64,000 bases of DNA from an uncultured Ilumatobacter sp. (GTDB taxonomy: Bacteria; Actinomycetota; Acidimicrobiia; Acidimicrobiales; Ilumatobacteraceae): positions 1-64,000 of the forward strand of contig CALKNK010000043.1 in assembly GCA_938091165.1 (NCBI GenBank). Reading direction: 5' to 3'. Numbering within the stretch: position 1 is the stretch's first letter; every line of letters begins with the position of its first letter. Of this stretch, positions 51,717-60,017 are shown piece after piece. The position numbers and the translations under genes were made by a program. The notes below the pieces were generated by a model. That model ran no database searches, was not told where the DNA came from, and was given only the letters and a program-made list of their open reading frames with translations.

Positions 51717-52763
51717 TCAGTCGAACAGTTCTTTGAGTTGCTCGATCGTAGCCGTGGCGTCGGCTCCGACGGGGTTCACTGAAAGGTGAGTCACGCCGGC
51801 TTCCTTGTAGGCAGCGATACGTTCTTTCACATGGCTCGCAGGGCCGACAAGGTTGGTGTTGGCCAGCATCTCGGCGGGCACCAACGACGCTGCTTTGTCT
51901 TTCTCCCCAGACAGATAGTTGTCCTGAATGCCGATCGCATCGTCCACGTAGCCGTATTTTTGCATGATCGTGTTGTAAAAGTTTTTGTCGCGTGCGCCCA
52001 TGCCGCCGACGTAGAGCGCCACACTCGGGCGAGCCATATCGAGAATGGCATTGGCTTTGTCTCCAACGAGGTCCTCGCCGATTGCCACCATGCCACCAGC
52101 TGAGATCTGGACAGGCCCGAGCGACGGGTCACGTTTGGCAGTCCCTTTCTTCAGTTCCTCGCCCCACACGTTGTGGAACTTCTCGGGATCGAAGAAGATC
52201 GGTAGCCAGCCGTCAGCGTGCTCGGCGGTGGCCGTGACCGACAGGCCCATCAGGCTGGCCCAAAAGATCGGGACATGTTCGCGTACAGGATGGTTGATGA
52301 GCTTGAGCGGCTTGCCGAGGCCCGTTCCTTGGCCGTCGGGCAGCGGCACCTGGACTGTCGGTCCGTCGTAGACGACTTTCTCACGCTTGGTGACCATGCG
52401 ACAAACGTTGATGTAGTCGCGAATGCGCGGCATCGGCTTTTCGTACGGAACGCCGTGGAAGCCTTCGACCACCTGCGGGCCGGAGGCACCGAGGCCGAGT
52501 ACGAACCGGCCGCTCGACACGAAGTCAAGTCCTGCAGCCGTTTGGCCCATGCACGTTGCGGTGCGTGAGTAGACGTTGAGAATGCCGGCACCAATTTCGA
52601 TCGTGTCAGTTTTGGCTGCCAGGTATCCCATCTGTGAGACCGAGTCAAAGCTGTATGCCTCAGGCACCCAGACGATGTCGAGGCCGGCTTTTTCGAGTTC
52701 TTGAACTTTGGCGACGTCGGCGTGGAAGTCGCCCGAGTAGCTGATCTGCATGGAGAGCTTCAT
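51717..52763 (-). CDS. LLM class F420-dependent oxidoreductase
   Basis: A 348-residue TIM-barrel oxidoreductase of the luciferase-like monooxygenase superfamily, in the F420-dependent group common in actinobacteria. Visible blocks are GLDIVWVPEAYSFDSVSQMG, EIGAGILNVYSRTATCMGQT, GRFVLGLGASGPQVVEGFHG, REHVPIFWASLMGLSVTATA and AEHADGWLPIF. Members use reduced deazaflavin F420 as hydride donor or acceptor; the substrate is unknown. The start is ATG 52763 (MKLSMQISYSGDF), with TATCGT 8 nt upstream; the longer frame from 52802 is less likely. F420 use is inferred from family. Confidence 0.92.
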   Translation of the reverse strand: MKLSMQISYSGDFHADVAKVQELEKAGLDIVWVPEAYSFDSVSQMGYLAAKTDTIEIGAGILNVYSRTATCMGQTAAGLDFVSSGRFVLGLGASGPQVVEGFHGVPYEKPMPRIRDYINVCRMVTKREKVVYDGPTVQVPLPDGQGTGLGKPLKLINHPVREHVPIFWASLMGLSVTATAEHADGWLPIFFDPEKFHNVWGEELKKGTAKRDPSLGPVQISAGGMVAIGEDLVGDKANAILDMARPSVALYVGGMGARDKNFYNTIMQKYGYVDDAIGIQDNYLSGEKDKAASLVPAEMLANTNLVGPASHVKERIAAYKEAGVTHLSVNPVGADATATIEQLKELFD

Positions 52764-52841
52764 GGCCGCTAACGATAGGTGAACAGTCACGCGCCCGAAC
52801 AATCAGCGCGCACAGATGGAGTGGTCTCTTCTGCGACGTTT

Positions 52842-53669
52842 TCAGCCGTTGAGGTTGCCGCTCCGAAAGCCTTCGAGGTCAAGCGTGACATAGCGGTAGC
52901 CAGCAGCCTGGACGGCTGCGACCACCTCGTTTCGTTGGGCGACGACGCCTGCGAGGTCATCAGGTTCGACTTCGATCCGTGCTGTGTTGCCGTAGTGGCG
53001 TACTCGCACCTGGGCGAACCCGAGCCGGTGTAGCGCTGCTTCGGCTCGGTCGACTCCGCTGAGGATGCCAACTGACACCTCGGTGCCGTACGGGATGCGC
53101 GATGCAAGGCATGCTGCGGCCGGCTTATCCCAGGTCCGCAGCCCGAGGTGCTGCGACGCGGATCGCACGTCGGCTTTGGTAAAGCCAGCGTCGACTAGCG
53201 GAAACTGGGCACCGGCCTGCTTTGCTGCCTGCTGCCCAGGACGGTGATCGCCGAGATCGTCGACATTCACACCCAGCACAACTGTCGCCTGAGCGATGCT
53301 GGCGATCGGCGTGACGACATCCATCAACTCGGCCTTGCAGTGGAAGCACCGGTCGATGTCGTTGATCCGGTAGGCGGCGCGTTCCATCTCGTGGGTGACG
53401 ACTGGTGTCCATCGCAGGCCCCACTCTGCAGCAAGAAGACGGCAGTCTTCGGCTTCGTCGCCGGCAAGTGACGGCGATACGGCGGTGATGCAGTGCGTAC
53501 CTTTCGTTCCGAGTGCACGATGGGCAGCGGCTGCGAGAAACGCCGAGTCGGCTCCTCCGCTGAATGCGACGACGACGCTGCCGAATTCCCTCAGTTGCGC
53601 GTTGAGCGCCGTGACCTTGCTCGCCAGCTCCGGGGGCATCCCCACTAGTTCTTCGAGCGCCTCTGCCAC
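52842..53669 (-). CDS. larE: ATP-dependent sacrificial sulfur transferase LarE
   Basis: A 275-residue PP-loop enzyme. The ATP-binding SGGADS is at 37-42, the CxxC pair CFHC at 108-111, and the sacrificial-sulfur cysteine is Cys187 in KPAAACLASRIPYG. In other bacteria LarE converts pyridinium dicarboxylate mononucleotide to its thiocarboxylate for the nickel pincer cofactor of lactate racemase. No larA, larB or larC is visible in this window, so its partners are elsewhere or it serves another racemase. The start is GTG 53669 with CATACT 6 nt upstream. Confidence 0.9.
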   Translation of the reverse strand: MAEALEELVGMPPELASKVTALNAQLREFGSVVVAFSGGADSAFLAAAAHRALGTKGTHCITAVSPSLAGDEAEDCRLLAAEWGLRWTPVVTHEMERAAYRINDIDRCFHCKAELMDVVTPIASIAQATVVLGVNVDDLGDHRPGQQAAKQAGAQFPLVDAGFTKADVRSASQHLGLRTWDKPAAACLASRIPYGTEVSVGILSGVDRAEAALHRLGFAQVRVRHYGNTARIEVEPDDLAGVVAQRNEVVAAVQAAGYRYVTLDLEGFRSGNLNG

Positions 53670-53731
53670 GCCAGCAGTATGCCCTGACTCTTTACGAACA
53701 TTTTGTTTCGGTGAGCGGCGACAGCTTGAGT

Positions 53732-55663
53732 TCAGCCTTTGGCTTCTGCTTCAGCTTTGAGTTCGTTGTTGACCTTTTTAGCTGCACGGGCGCGGATAGT
53801 GGGATCCAGCTCTACTTTGCGGATGCGAATGTTGTGCGGCGTCACTTCAACGCATTCGTCAACGCTGATGAATTCGAGCGCACCTTCGAGCGAGAGCAGT
53901 TTCGGCGGGGTGACCTTGACGGTTTCGTCGGACGACGACGCCCGAACGTTGGTCTGTTTTTTCTCCCGGCAGATGTTGACGTCCATATCGCCAGCACGAG
54001 AGTTCTCTCCAATGATCATGCCCTCGTACACGTCGTCGCCAGCTTTTACCATCATCACCGCACGGTCCTGAAGGTTGATCATTGCGTAGTTGGTTACAGG
54101 GCCGATGCGGTCACTGACAAGCACGCCCTGTGCCCGGGCGCGGATCTCGCCGGCCCATTCCTCGTAGCCCTCAAAGATGTGGCTGATGATGCCGGTACCG
54201 CGGGTCTCGGTCATGAACTGGGTACGGAAACCGATGAGACCGCGAGCCGGGACGAGGTAGTCGAGGCGAACCCAACCGGAGCCCCCCATGTTCTGCATTT
54301 GCCCTTTGCGGGTGGCGAGCAGCTGCGTTACTGCGCCGAGGTACTCGTCGGGGACGTCAATCGTGACTCGCTCCACAGGCTCATGTATTTTGCCGTCGAT
54401 TTCTTTGGTGAGCACGATCGGCTTGCCGACAGTCAGCTCGAAGCCTTCGCGTCGCATCTGCTCAACGAGGATCGCAAGCTGGAGTTCACCGCGGGCTTGG
54501 ACTTCCCAGGCGTCGGGACGTTCGGTGGGCAGCACCCGGATCGATACGTTGCCGATGAGTTCCTGGTCGAGACGTGCTTTGACCAGGCGGGCGGTGAGCT
54601 TTTTGCCTTCACGGCCTGCGAGCGGCGAGGTGTTGATTCCGATAGTCATTGACAGTGCGGGCTCGTCGACGGTGATAAGCGGGAGTGCAACGGGGTTTTC
54701 GAGGTCGGCCAGGGTCTCGCCGATGAATATGTCCTCGATGCCTGCGATTGCTGCAAGGTCGCCCTGGCGGGCAGAACTGACTGGCACACGTTCGAGGTGT
54801 TGAGTCAGGAAGAGCTCGGCGATCTTGGCGCGACCAATTGTTCCGTCGACCTTGCACCAGGCAACTGACTGGCCTTTTTTGATCTCGCCTTCAATGATGC
54901 GCAGCAGCGCCAGGCGACCAAGGTACGGCGAAGAGTCGAGGTTGGTGACCCACGCCTGCAGGGGCGCTCCTTCGGTGTAGGTCGGCGCTGGGATGCTCTC
55001 AAGGAGGACGTCGACGAACGGCGTCAGATCTTTGCCGACGGTTTCGCCCTTGACGATCGCGTGGGCTTCATCAAGGTCAAGCGTTGCCCAGCCGTCGCGA
55101 CCGGAGCAGTAAACGATTGGGAACTCCACTTGGTCTTCGCGGGCATCGAGATCGAAGAAAAGTTCGTAGACCTCATCGACGACTTCGGCAGTGCGGGCGT
55201 CAGGACGATCGATCTTGTTGATCGCCAAAATGACTGGCAGGTCGCGGGCAAGTGCCTTGCGGAGGACGAAGCGGGTCTGAGGTAGTGGACCTTCAGCTGA
55301 ATCGACGAGCAGCACGATGCCGTCGACCATTGTCAGGGCACGCTCGACTTCGCCACCGAAGTCGGCGTGGCCGGGGGTGTCAACGATGTTGAGGGTGATC
55401 TTTTCGCCACTGGCTTTGTCATCCCAGACCAGTGAGGTGTTTTTAGCAAGGATCGTGATGCCTTTTTCTCTTTCAAGGTCGCCGGAGTCCATGACTCGCT
55501 CGACGACTTCTTCGTGTGCGCCGAAGGCACCGGACTGCAGCAGCATGGCGTCAACAAGGGTGGTCTTGCCGTGGTCCACGTGCGCGACGATTGCGAGGTT
55601 TCTGATGTCGGTACGCGACGAGACAGCGCCCAAATCTGTGAGGGGGGTTTCGGTGGAAGACAC
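53732..55663 (-). CDS. typA: translational GTPase TypA/BipA
   Basis: A 643-residue ribosome-binding GTPase. The G domain has AHVDHGKTTLVDAML, DTPGHADFGGEVERAL and NKIDRPDAR, followed by the beta-barrel, EF-G-like domains III and V (GELQLAILVEQMRREGFEL, RGLIGFRTQFMTETRGTGI) and the TypA-specific C-terminus with NIRIRKVELDP. It is involved in ribosome assembly and stress adaptation. The start is GTG 55663 with TAGCGT 8 nt upstream. It is full length. Confidence 0.96.
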   Translation of the reverse strand: MSSTETPLTDLGAVSSRTDIRNLAIVAHVDHGKTTLVDAMLLQSGAFGAHEEVVERVMDSGDLEREKGITILAKNTSLVWDDKASGEKITLNIVDTPGHADFGGEVERALTMVDGIVLLVDSAEGPLPQTRFVLRKALARDLPVILAINKIDRPDARTAEVVDEVYELFFDLDAREDQVEFPIVYCSGRDGWATLDLDEAHAIVKGETVGKDLTPFVDVLLESIPAPTYTEGAPLQAWVTNLDSSPYLGRLALLRIIEGEIKKGQSVAWCKVDGTIGRAKIAELFLTQHLERVPVSSARQGDLAAIAGIEDIFIGETLADLENPVALPLITVDEPALSMTIGINTSPLAGREGKKLTARLVKARLDQELIGNVSIRVLPTERPDAWEVQARGELQLAILVEQMRREGFELTVGKPIVLTKEIDGKIHEPVERVTIDVPDEYLGAVTQLLATRKGQMQNMGGSGWVRLDYLVPARGLIGFRTQFMTETRGTGIISHIFEGYEEWAGEIRARAQGVLVSDRIGPVTNYAMINLQDRAVMMVKAGDDVYEGMIIGENSRAGDMDVNICREKKQTNVRASSSDETVKVTPPKLLSLEGALEFISVDECVEVTPHNIRIRKVELDPTIRARAAKKVNNELKAEAEAKG

Positions 55664-55826
55664 GGCAGATCACGCTATCGACGTTTCACAACCGAACGAT
55701 CGATGCGCCCGTGGTCACATGATGGCTCTGCGACGTCTGTTGCTGACGGCAAGGTTGGCGCCGACGGCTGAGACGCTGGATTTGTCCGAGCGCGGTGAGG
55801 TCCCTCGGACTCGTACGACTGACGCA

Positions 55827-55832
55827 TACGAT
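55827..55832 (+). promoter_or_regulatory. -10 box (TACGAT) for leaderless mRNA of the coiled-coil protein
   Basis: TACGAT lies exactly 6 nt before ATG 55839. The long upstream open frame overlaps typA in antisense and is not coding, so this box fixes the start. Confidence 0.55.
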
Positions 55833-55838
55833 GTGGTT

Positions 55839-56606
55839 ATGTCGGATCGGCTCGATGAAATCGATGCCACTGCAGCGTCTCCGGAGACAGGCACGGACGG
55901 GGCGATTTCGTTGCCTACCGCAGGATCGTTTGAGCATGGATCCGACCTGAATCGTCAGCGGATTCTCGCAGCTATCGGCGTGCTAGCAGTCGTTGCTGCT
56001 GCTGTGCTGGCCGTGCTGTGGGTATCAGCGTTGAGCAGCCGAGATTCTGCGGCATTGGAACGTGATGTCGCTCAGAGTGCTGTGACGGTGGAAACGGAGC
56101 GCACGGCTGATGCGCTGGACTTGCTTGAGGCAACGAAAGTCGACCTCGAAGCCGCTCTTGCGGACAACGAGCAACTCGCCGCAGAGTTGGATGCAACCGA
56201 AGCCGATGCCGCCGAAGCAGCTGCGGCGGCAGCTCGAGCGGCGGAGGCCGAAGCGGCGCTTGATGACATGTTCGTCGAGAACGAAACGTTGGCTACCGAG
56301 ATCACGGCGCTCGAGACATCTCTTTCTGCCTTCCGAGATGCCTCTTCGGGCACTGTGTTCGACATCAACACTGCACCGGATCTGGCGCGTTACATCGGCG
56401 AGCAGCTCTCGTCATCGTCGCGGCCAACTGTGTTAGGCAACGCTCAGACTACGTGTCTTGGTACTGCTGTGGTGAGTGACCTTGGCCTCGAAACCCTTGG
56501 GGCAGGCCTTGCGGCCGGAGCGTCAACGGACGAGAGAACAGAAGTTGTCGAGGCAATTGAACGGGCTGCTGCGGGTTGCAGCATCGATCCCAGTGCAATT
56601 TTTTGA
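55839..56606 (+). CDS. single-pass membrane protein with coiled coil
   Basis: A 255-residue protein. A polar N-terminal tail (1-40) is followed by one membrane helix (about 42-64, ILAAIGVLAVVAAAVLAVLW). A long alanine/glutamate-rich helix then runs from about 70 to 165 with heptad spacing (LEATKVDLEAALADNEQLAAEL), predicted as a coiled coil. The C-terminal 85 residues form a small domain with two cysteines (TTCLGTAV, AAGCSI) that could form a disulfide outside the cell. There is no recognised family. A role in the cell envelope or division is possible but not shown. Confidence 0.7.
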   Translation: MSDRLDEIDATAASPETGTDGAISLPTAGSFEHGSDLNRQRILAAIGVLAVVAAAVLAVLWVSALSSRDSAALERDVAQSAVTVETERTADALDLLEATKVDLEAALADNEQLAAELDATEADAAEAAAAAARAAEAEAALDDMFVENETLATEITALETSLSAFRDASSGTVFDINTAPDLARYIGEQLSSSSRPTVLGNAQTTCLGTAVVSDLGLETLGAGLAAGASTDERTEVVEAIERAAAGCSIDPSAIF

Positions 56607-57032
56607 TCGGCGGGTCGAATCCGATCAGCGAACGTTGCACCTCAGCGGGAACCGCTGGGCGATCGTGGGGTTGTTCGTTTCAACGTTTGGTGCGGTGTTT
56701 GCGGTTGAGTGTTCGTGACTCGGGCGTTGGGTTGACTCAGCACGTTTGCCAGCGTCATGTGAGTGACGTATGCGTTCCGCCCATAGCGCAACCGTCATGG
56801 TTTCGACCTTAGTGGCTGATTGCTACCCGGTTGATGCGTTCGTCACGAGTGTCAACGACGCCACGCTAGGCGCCGTTGAGCGACAGGTCGTTCAACTTGA
56901 ACGATCGTCATTCAAAGCTTTGGTCACACCTTGAGCGGAGCTCTCAACGTCCCCATGATTTTTGGTGCGACGTGGAGTTATCTCGTGTGCACACCAGCCG
57001 AGGTTTCGATCAGGTTGAGCTTCCCGCCAGAG
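56607..57032. other. intergenic tract without an evident gene
   Basis: About 430 bp between the coiled-coil protein gene and the beta-helix remnant. Only short, unconvincing open frames are present. A small hairpin AGCGG-GAA-CCGCT at 56644-56656 could weakly terminate the preceding gene. No tRNA, promoter pair or repeat was recognised. Together with the remnant it looks like decayed sequence. Confidence 0.5.
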
Positions 57033-57599
57033 TCAAGAAATTGGACAGGATTCTTCTACGAAATTCTCATTGAAAACGCCGACGCACGTAACGGTGCCAT
57101 TATTCGGAAACCCTCCTAGAAGTTGGGAGTTGACGACAATAAATTCGCTGTTGTCAAAGCTATTCAAAGCTCCGTTCGGTCCGATGATTGTGGAGTCTCG
57201 AATATAAGTCACGGTTGTATTATCGACACTGGTGATCGCCTCGTCGTCCGACTCGACGGTGCTGTTGAGGATTTGCGCAACAGAGGTATCGACGAAGATT
57301 CCTTCGCTTGATGTTGTTCCTTTTGCAATGACTTCTGAGTTGGCGATTTCAAGTTTTGATTCCTCGTTAATGATGTCCGACCCCTCGCCGTTTGTGCTTT
57401 CACTTTCAACGTTCACGTATTCCATTGAAGGGGAGAAGTCATTTTGCTTTTGATTCGAATAGACGCCAACGCAGATGTTGTCGCTTCTTGCTTCGATAGT
57501 CAGCTGCCTGATCTGACTGTTGACCTCGCCAAAAGAGATCGTTGAGCGATCACGGTCCTGGAATTCCCCTGCTGGTTGGACGTAGATCCGGGTGTCGCG
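57033..57599 (-). pseudogene. C-terminal remnant of a beta-helix (pectate-lyase-like) exported protein
   Basis: The minus frame is open from just after a TAA at 57602-57600 to the stop at 57033. It encodes about 188 residues: TRIYVQPAGEF, then short repeats such as IRQLTIEARSDN, IANSEVIAKGTT, AQILNSTVESDDEAITSV and YIRDSTIIGPNGALNSFDNS, ending in CVGVFNENFVEESCPIS. This is the asparagine/serine-rich ladder of a right-handed beta helix, without signal peptide or a proper start. The only ATG (57425) lies far inside and has no ribosome-binding site. The tract is visibly richer in A and T than its neighbours, suggesting transfer followed by decay. Confidence 0.6.
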
Positions 57600-57741
57600 T
57601 TACCCGTTTCAGTCAATGACGCTGGTCTCGGCACATCGACTTATTCGCAAGCGTCTATGCATGGGCGTCGTTGGGGTTGCCGGCATACCCTCGAGCCAGA
57701 AGCCAGCCTGCCAGTCGTTCAAGGTATGAATGGCCGCGAGT

Positions 57742-58548
57742 TCAAGAACCTGTGTAGCGGGCTGCGCGTTTGTCGACAAACGCTGCCACCGCTTCGGCGT
57801 GATCGTCAGTGTGAAAGCAGGTCATTTCCAATGCCATCGACACGTCGAAGCTTGAGAGTAACGCCTGTTTGATCTGTTGATTGATGCTGATCTTTGTTCC
57901 CTGCACAGCAAGCGGGGGTTGTGCTGCCAAGTCGTCAGCCCACTGCCGGGCGCTCGTTACAACGTCAGCACGGTCGCACACCTCAACCGCGATACCAAGG
58001 CGGAGGGCCTCGTCGGCACCCAGCGGAAGCCCGAGCATGAGGTGACGTTTCGCTGCAAGCGGACCGACGAGCAGCGGCCAGATTGCCGCTCCGCCGTCGC
58101 CTGCGACCAGTCCGACCTTCACATGCGGATCGATCAGCGTCGCAGTGTCGGCCATGACGATCAGATCGCACATCAATGCAATGGATGCGCCCAGACCGAC
58201 AGCTGGGCCGTTCAGCGCACAAATGATCGGCGGCTCGATATCGAGCAGATCCCAGATGATTTGCTTGCCTTCGCGCCGCAGACGATTGAGGCGGTCAGGT
58301 GAGTTGAGTTGCGGGAACCATGACATATCTCCCCCCGACGAAAACGCGGGGCCGTGGCCTGTTATGACAATGACTCGCGCTCCTACGATGAGCTCATCTT
58401 CACCGACAGCCAAGTAGCGGAACAGCTCTGCGAGTTCCCGGTGCAGCAGTTCGTCGACTGCGTTCATCGCCGATTTTGGATGGTCGATGGTGACGAGCAC
58501 GACGTGTCCGTCGCGTTGAACGGTGATGGTTTCGAGGTCGACTCCCAT
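57742..58548 (-). CDS. enoyl-CoA hydratase/isomerase family protein
   Basis: A 268-residue crotonase-fold protein. The oxyanion-hole motifs are visible: GHGPAFSSGGDMSWFP and NGPAVGLGASIALMCDLIVM. The segment HVKVGLVAGDGGAAIWPLLVG matches the active-site region, where an Asp takes the place of one of the usual glutamates. Family members hydrate 2-enoyl-CoA or act on related CoA esters. ATG 58548 has TACGTT 7 nt upstream. It follows the acyl-CoA dehydrogenase on the same strand, which makes a role in fatty-acid or aromatic acyl-CoA breakdown likely. Confidence 0.9.
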   Translation of the reverse strand: MGVDLETITVQRDGHVVLVTIDHPKSAMNAVDELLHRELAELFRYLAVGEDELIVGARVIVITGHGPAFSSGGDMSWFPQLNSPDRLNRLRREGKQIIWDLLDIEPPIICALNGPAVGLGASIALMCDLIVMADTATLIDPHVKVGLVAGDGGAAIWPLLVGPLAAKRHLMLGLPLGADEALRLGIAVEVCDRADVVTSARQWADDLAAQPPLAVQGTKISINQQIKQALLSSFDVSMALEMTCFHTDDHAEAVAAFVDKRAARYTGS

Positions 58549-58636
58549 GCCAGCGAACGTACCGTTGGTCCTCCGGGCCGCCCGTACCGGAGCGAACAGT
58601 CCATGCGATGCCAGTGGCGGCGATGACGAGTGCCGG

Positions 58637-59767
58637 TCAGAACATAGACGTATCAGTGTCCTGGCCGAGCAGCAGTTGGCCGATCTTTTCGTTCAGTTTC
58701 GGTGCAGTCTGGATGTGTTGGGTCACGACGTGGGCGTCGCGCAAGCAGCGGCCTAGCAGGCTGGTGTCATAAACCGCTGTTCCCCCTGCAAGCGTGAAGG
58801 CCTCGTCAGCGACCGCCACACCGACTGTTGCTGCGTGCGTTGCAGCAAGGCGGATCGCAGTCCGTTGTTCAAGCGTCACTGCTTTGTCCGCAGCGACCGT
58901 TGCCCATGCACCACCCACTTCGTCGAGCAGGAACGCCCTAGCTGAACGTAGCTTTGCCTCGGCGCGGGCCAGCTCGATCTGTGTAAAGGGGTTCTGCGCT
59001 AGCGTGCGCGACGAGTACTGCGGTTTCTTTCCTTGGGCAAGGTCTTTCAGCTCATCTAGTGCGCGTCGGCCTACTCCGAGTCCAACGGCGCTCACTCCGG
59101 CGGCGAGCAAGGTGAAGTTTGGGAAACGAGAAAGCGGCGTGTCGACAACTGGCGGAGTAACGCCAGGTTGCATTGTGTGACTCGCAGGTGCGAACGCGTC
59201 GGTCACGGAGTAGTCGAGCGACCCGGACCCACGCATGCCACCGGTGTGCCAGGTGTCGTGAAAGTCGACATCGTTTTGTGGAAACCAGCACAGCCGGAAC
59301 GTGCCGTCGTCACAAAGCGCGCCCCCCAGCACCCACTTGCAGTGCTGCGTCCCGCTACCCCACGCCCATTGACCGGTCACAGCGAAACCCGCGACGCCAT
59401 CGCTTTTGGTTGATACACCAACGCCGTTCGGTGCGAATACTCCACCTGTGACGACCTGCGGGTCGCCGTAAATCGTTTGGGCAGTCTCTGTAGGCAGGAA
59501 CGCTGCCATCGAAGATGTTGTTGATGCGATCATCGAGCACCAACCGGCAGCGCCATCACCGATCGCCACGGCCTCGATTGCCTCGATCAACGTCACCGGG
59601 TCAGCCTCAGGGCCTCCGTACGCAGACGGAGTGCACATGCTCATTAGACCAGCGTCGGTCAGGGCTTCAACAACCGGGGCGGCCAGTCGGCGCCCTTTCT
59701 CACTGGCTTCCGACTGTTCCTCAATTAAGGGGCGAAGTTCGCGTGCTCGCTCGACGAGGGTGGCCAT
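58637..59767 (-). CDS. acyl-CoA dehydrogenase family protein (hydroxylase-like)
   Basis: A 376-residue flavoprotein with the acyl-CoA dehydrogenase fold. The N-terminal helical domain begins LVERARELRPLIEEQSEASE, the central region has VTGQWAWGSGTQHCKWVL and DFHDTWHTGGMRGSGSLDYSV, and the C-terminal helical domain shows AFTLAGGTAVYDTSLLGRCLRD. The W.WGSG and GMRGSGS patterns are closer to the HsaA/HpaH-type flavin monooxygenases than to true dehydrogenases, so oxygenation of an aromatic or steroid substrate is possible. The start is ATG 59767 (MATLVERAR), fixed by TACAGT 6 nt upstream; the frame runs further but is not family-like. Confidence 0.88.
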   Translation of the reverse strand: MATLVERARELRPLIEEQSEASEKGRRLAAPVVEALTDAGLMSMCTPSAYGGPEADPVTLIEAIEAVAIGDGAAGWCSMIASTTSSMAAFLPTETAQTIYGDPQVVTGGVFAPNGVGVSTKSDGVAGFAVTGQWAWGSGTQHCKWVLGGALCDDGTFRLCWFPQNDVDFHDTWHTGGMRGSGSLDYSVTDAFAPASHTMQPGVTPPVVDTPLSRFPNFTLLAAGVSAVGLGVGRRALDELKDLAQGKKPQYSSRTLAQNPFTQIELARAEAKLRSARAFLLDEVGGAWATVAADKAVTLEQRTAIRLAATHAATVGVAVADEAFTLAGGTAVYDTSLLGRCLRDAHVVTQHIQTAPKLNEKIGQLLLGQDTDTSMF

Positions 59768-59773
59768 GATTGA

Positions 59774-59779
59774 ACTGTA
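59774..59779 (-). promoter_or_regulatory. -10 box (TACAGT) for leaderless acyl-CoA dehydrogenase-like mRNA
   Basis: TACAGT lies exactly 6 nt before ATG 59767. It trims the gene by 66 codons relative to the longest open frame. Confidence 0.55.
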
Positions 59780-60017
59780 CGCAAAACACCTCGTGCCGTC
59801 AGATCCTGCCCCGGCACGGCTCTGAGACATTTCTGACAGCTTCGACATTGTGGTGCCAGGCCAGCGGACCGACCCGTTCCTCCGTAGCCACCCAGACACC
59901 AGTGCCACCCGGTGGATCGAATCACTGTGAGATACGACGTCTGAACACTCGCCGATGGCTGCCACTTAGACCGTCTGATGCAGGGACCCCCGTCATGGGT
60001 GGTTACCGTCGCTCGAC

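Noticed and set aside
53711..54652. 313-codon plus-strand open frame
   Set aside because: Antisense to typA; no recognisable protein.
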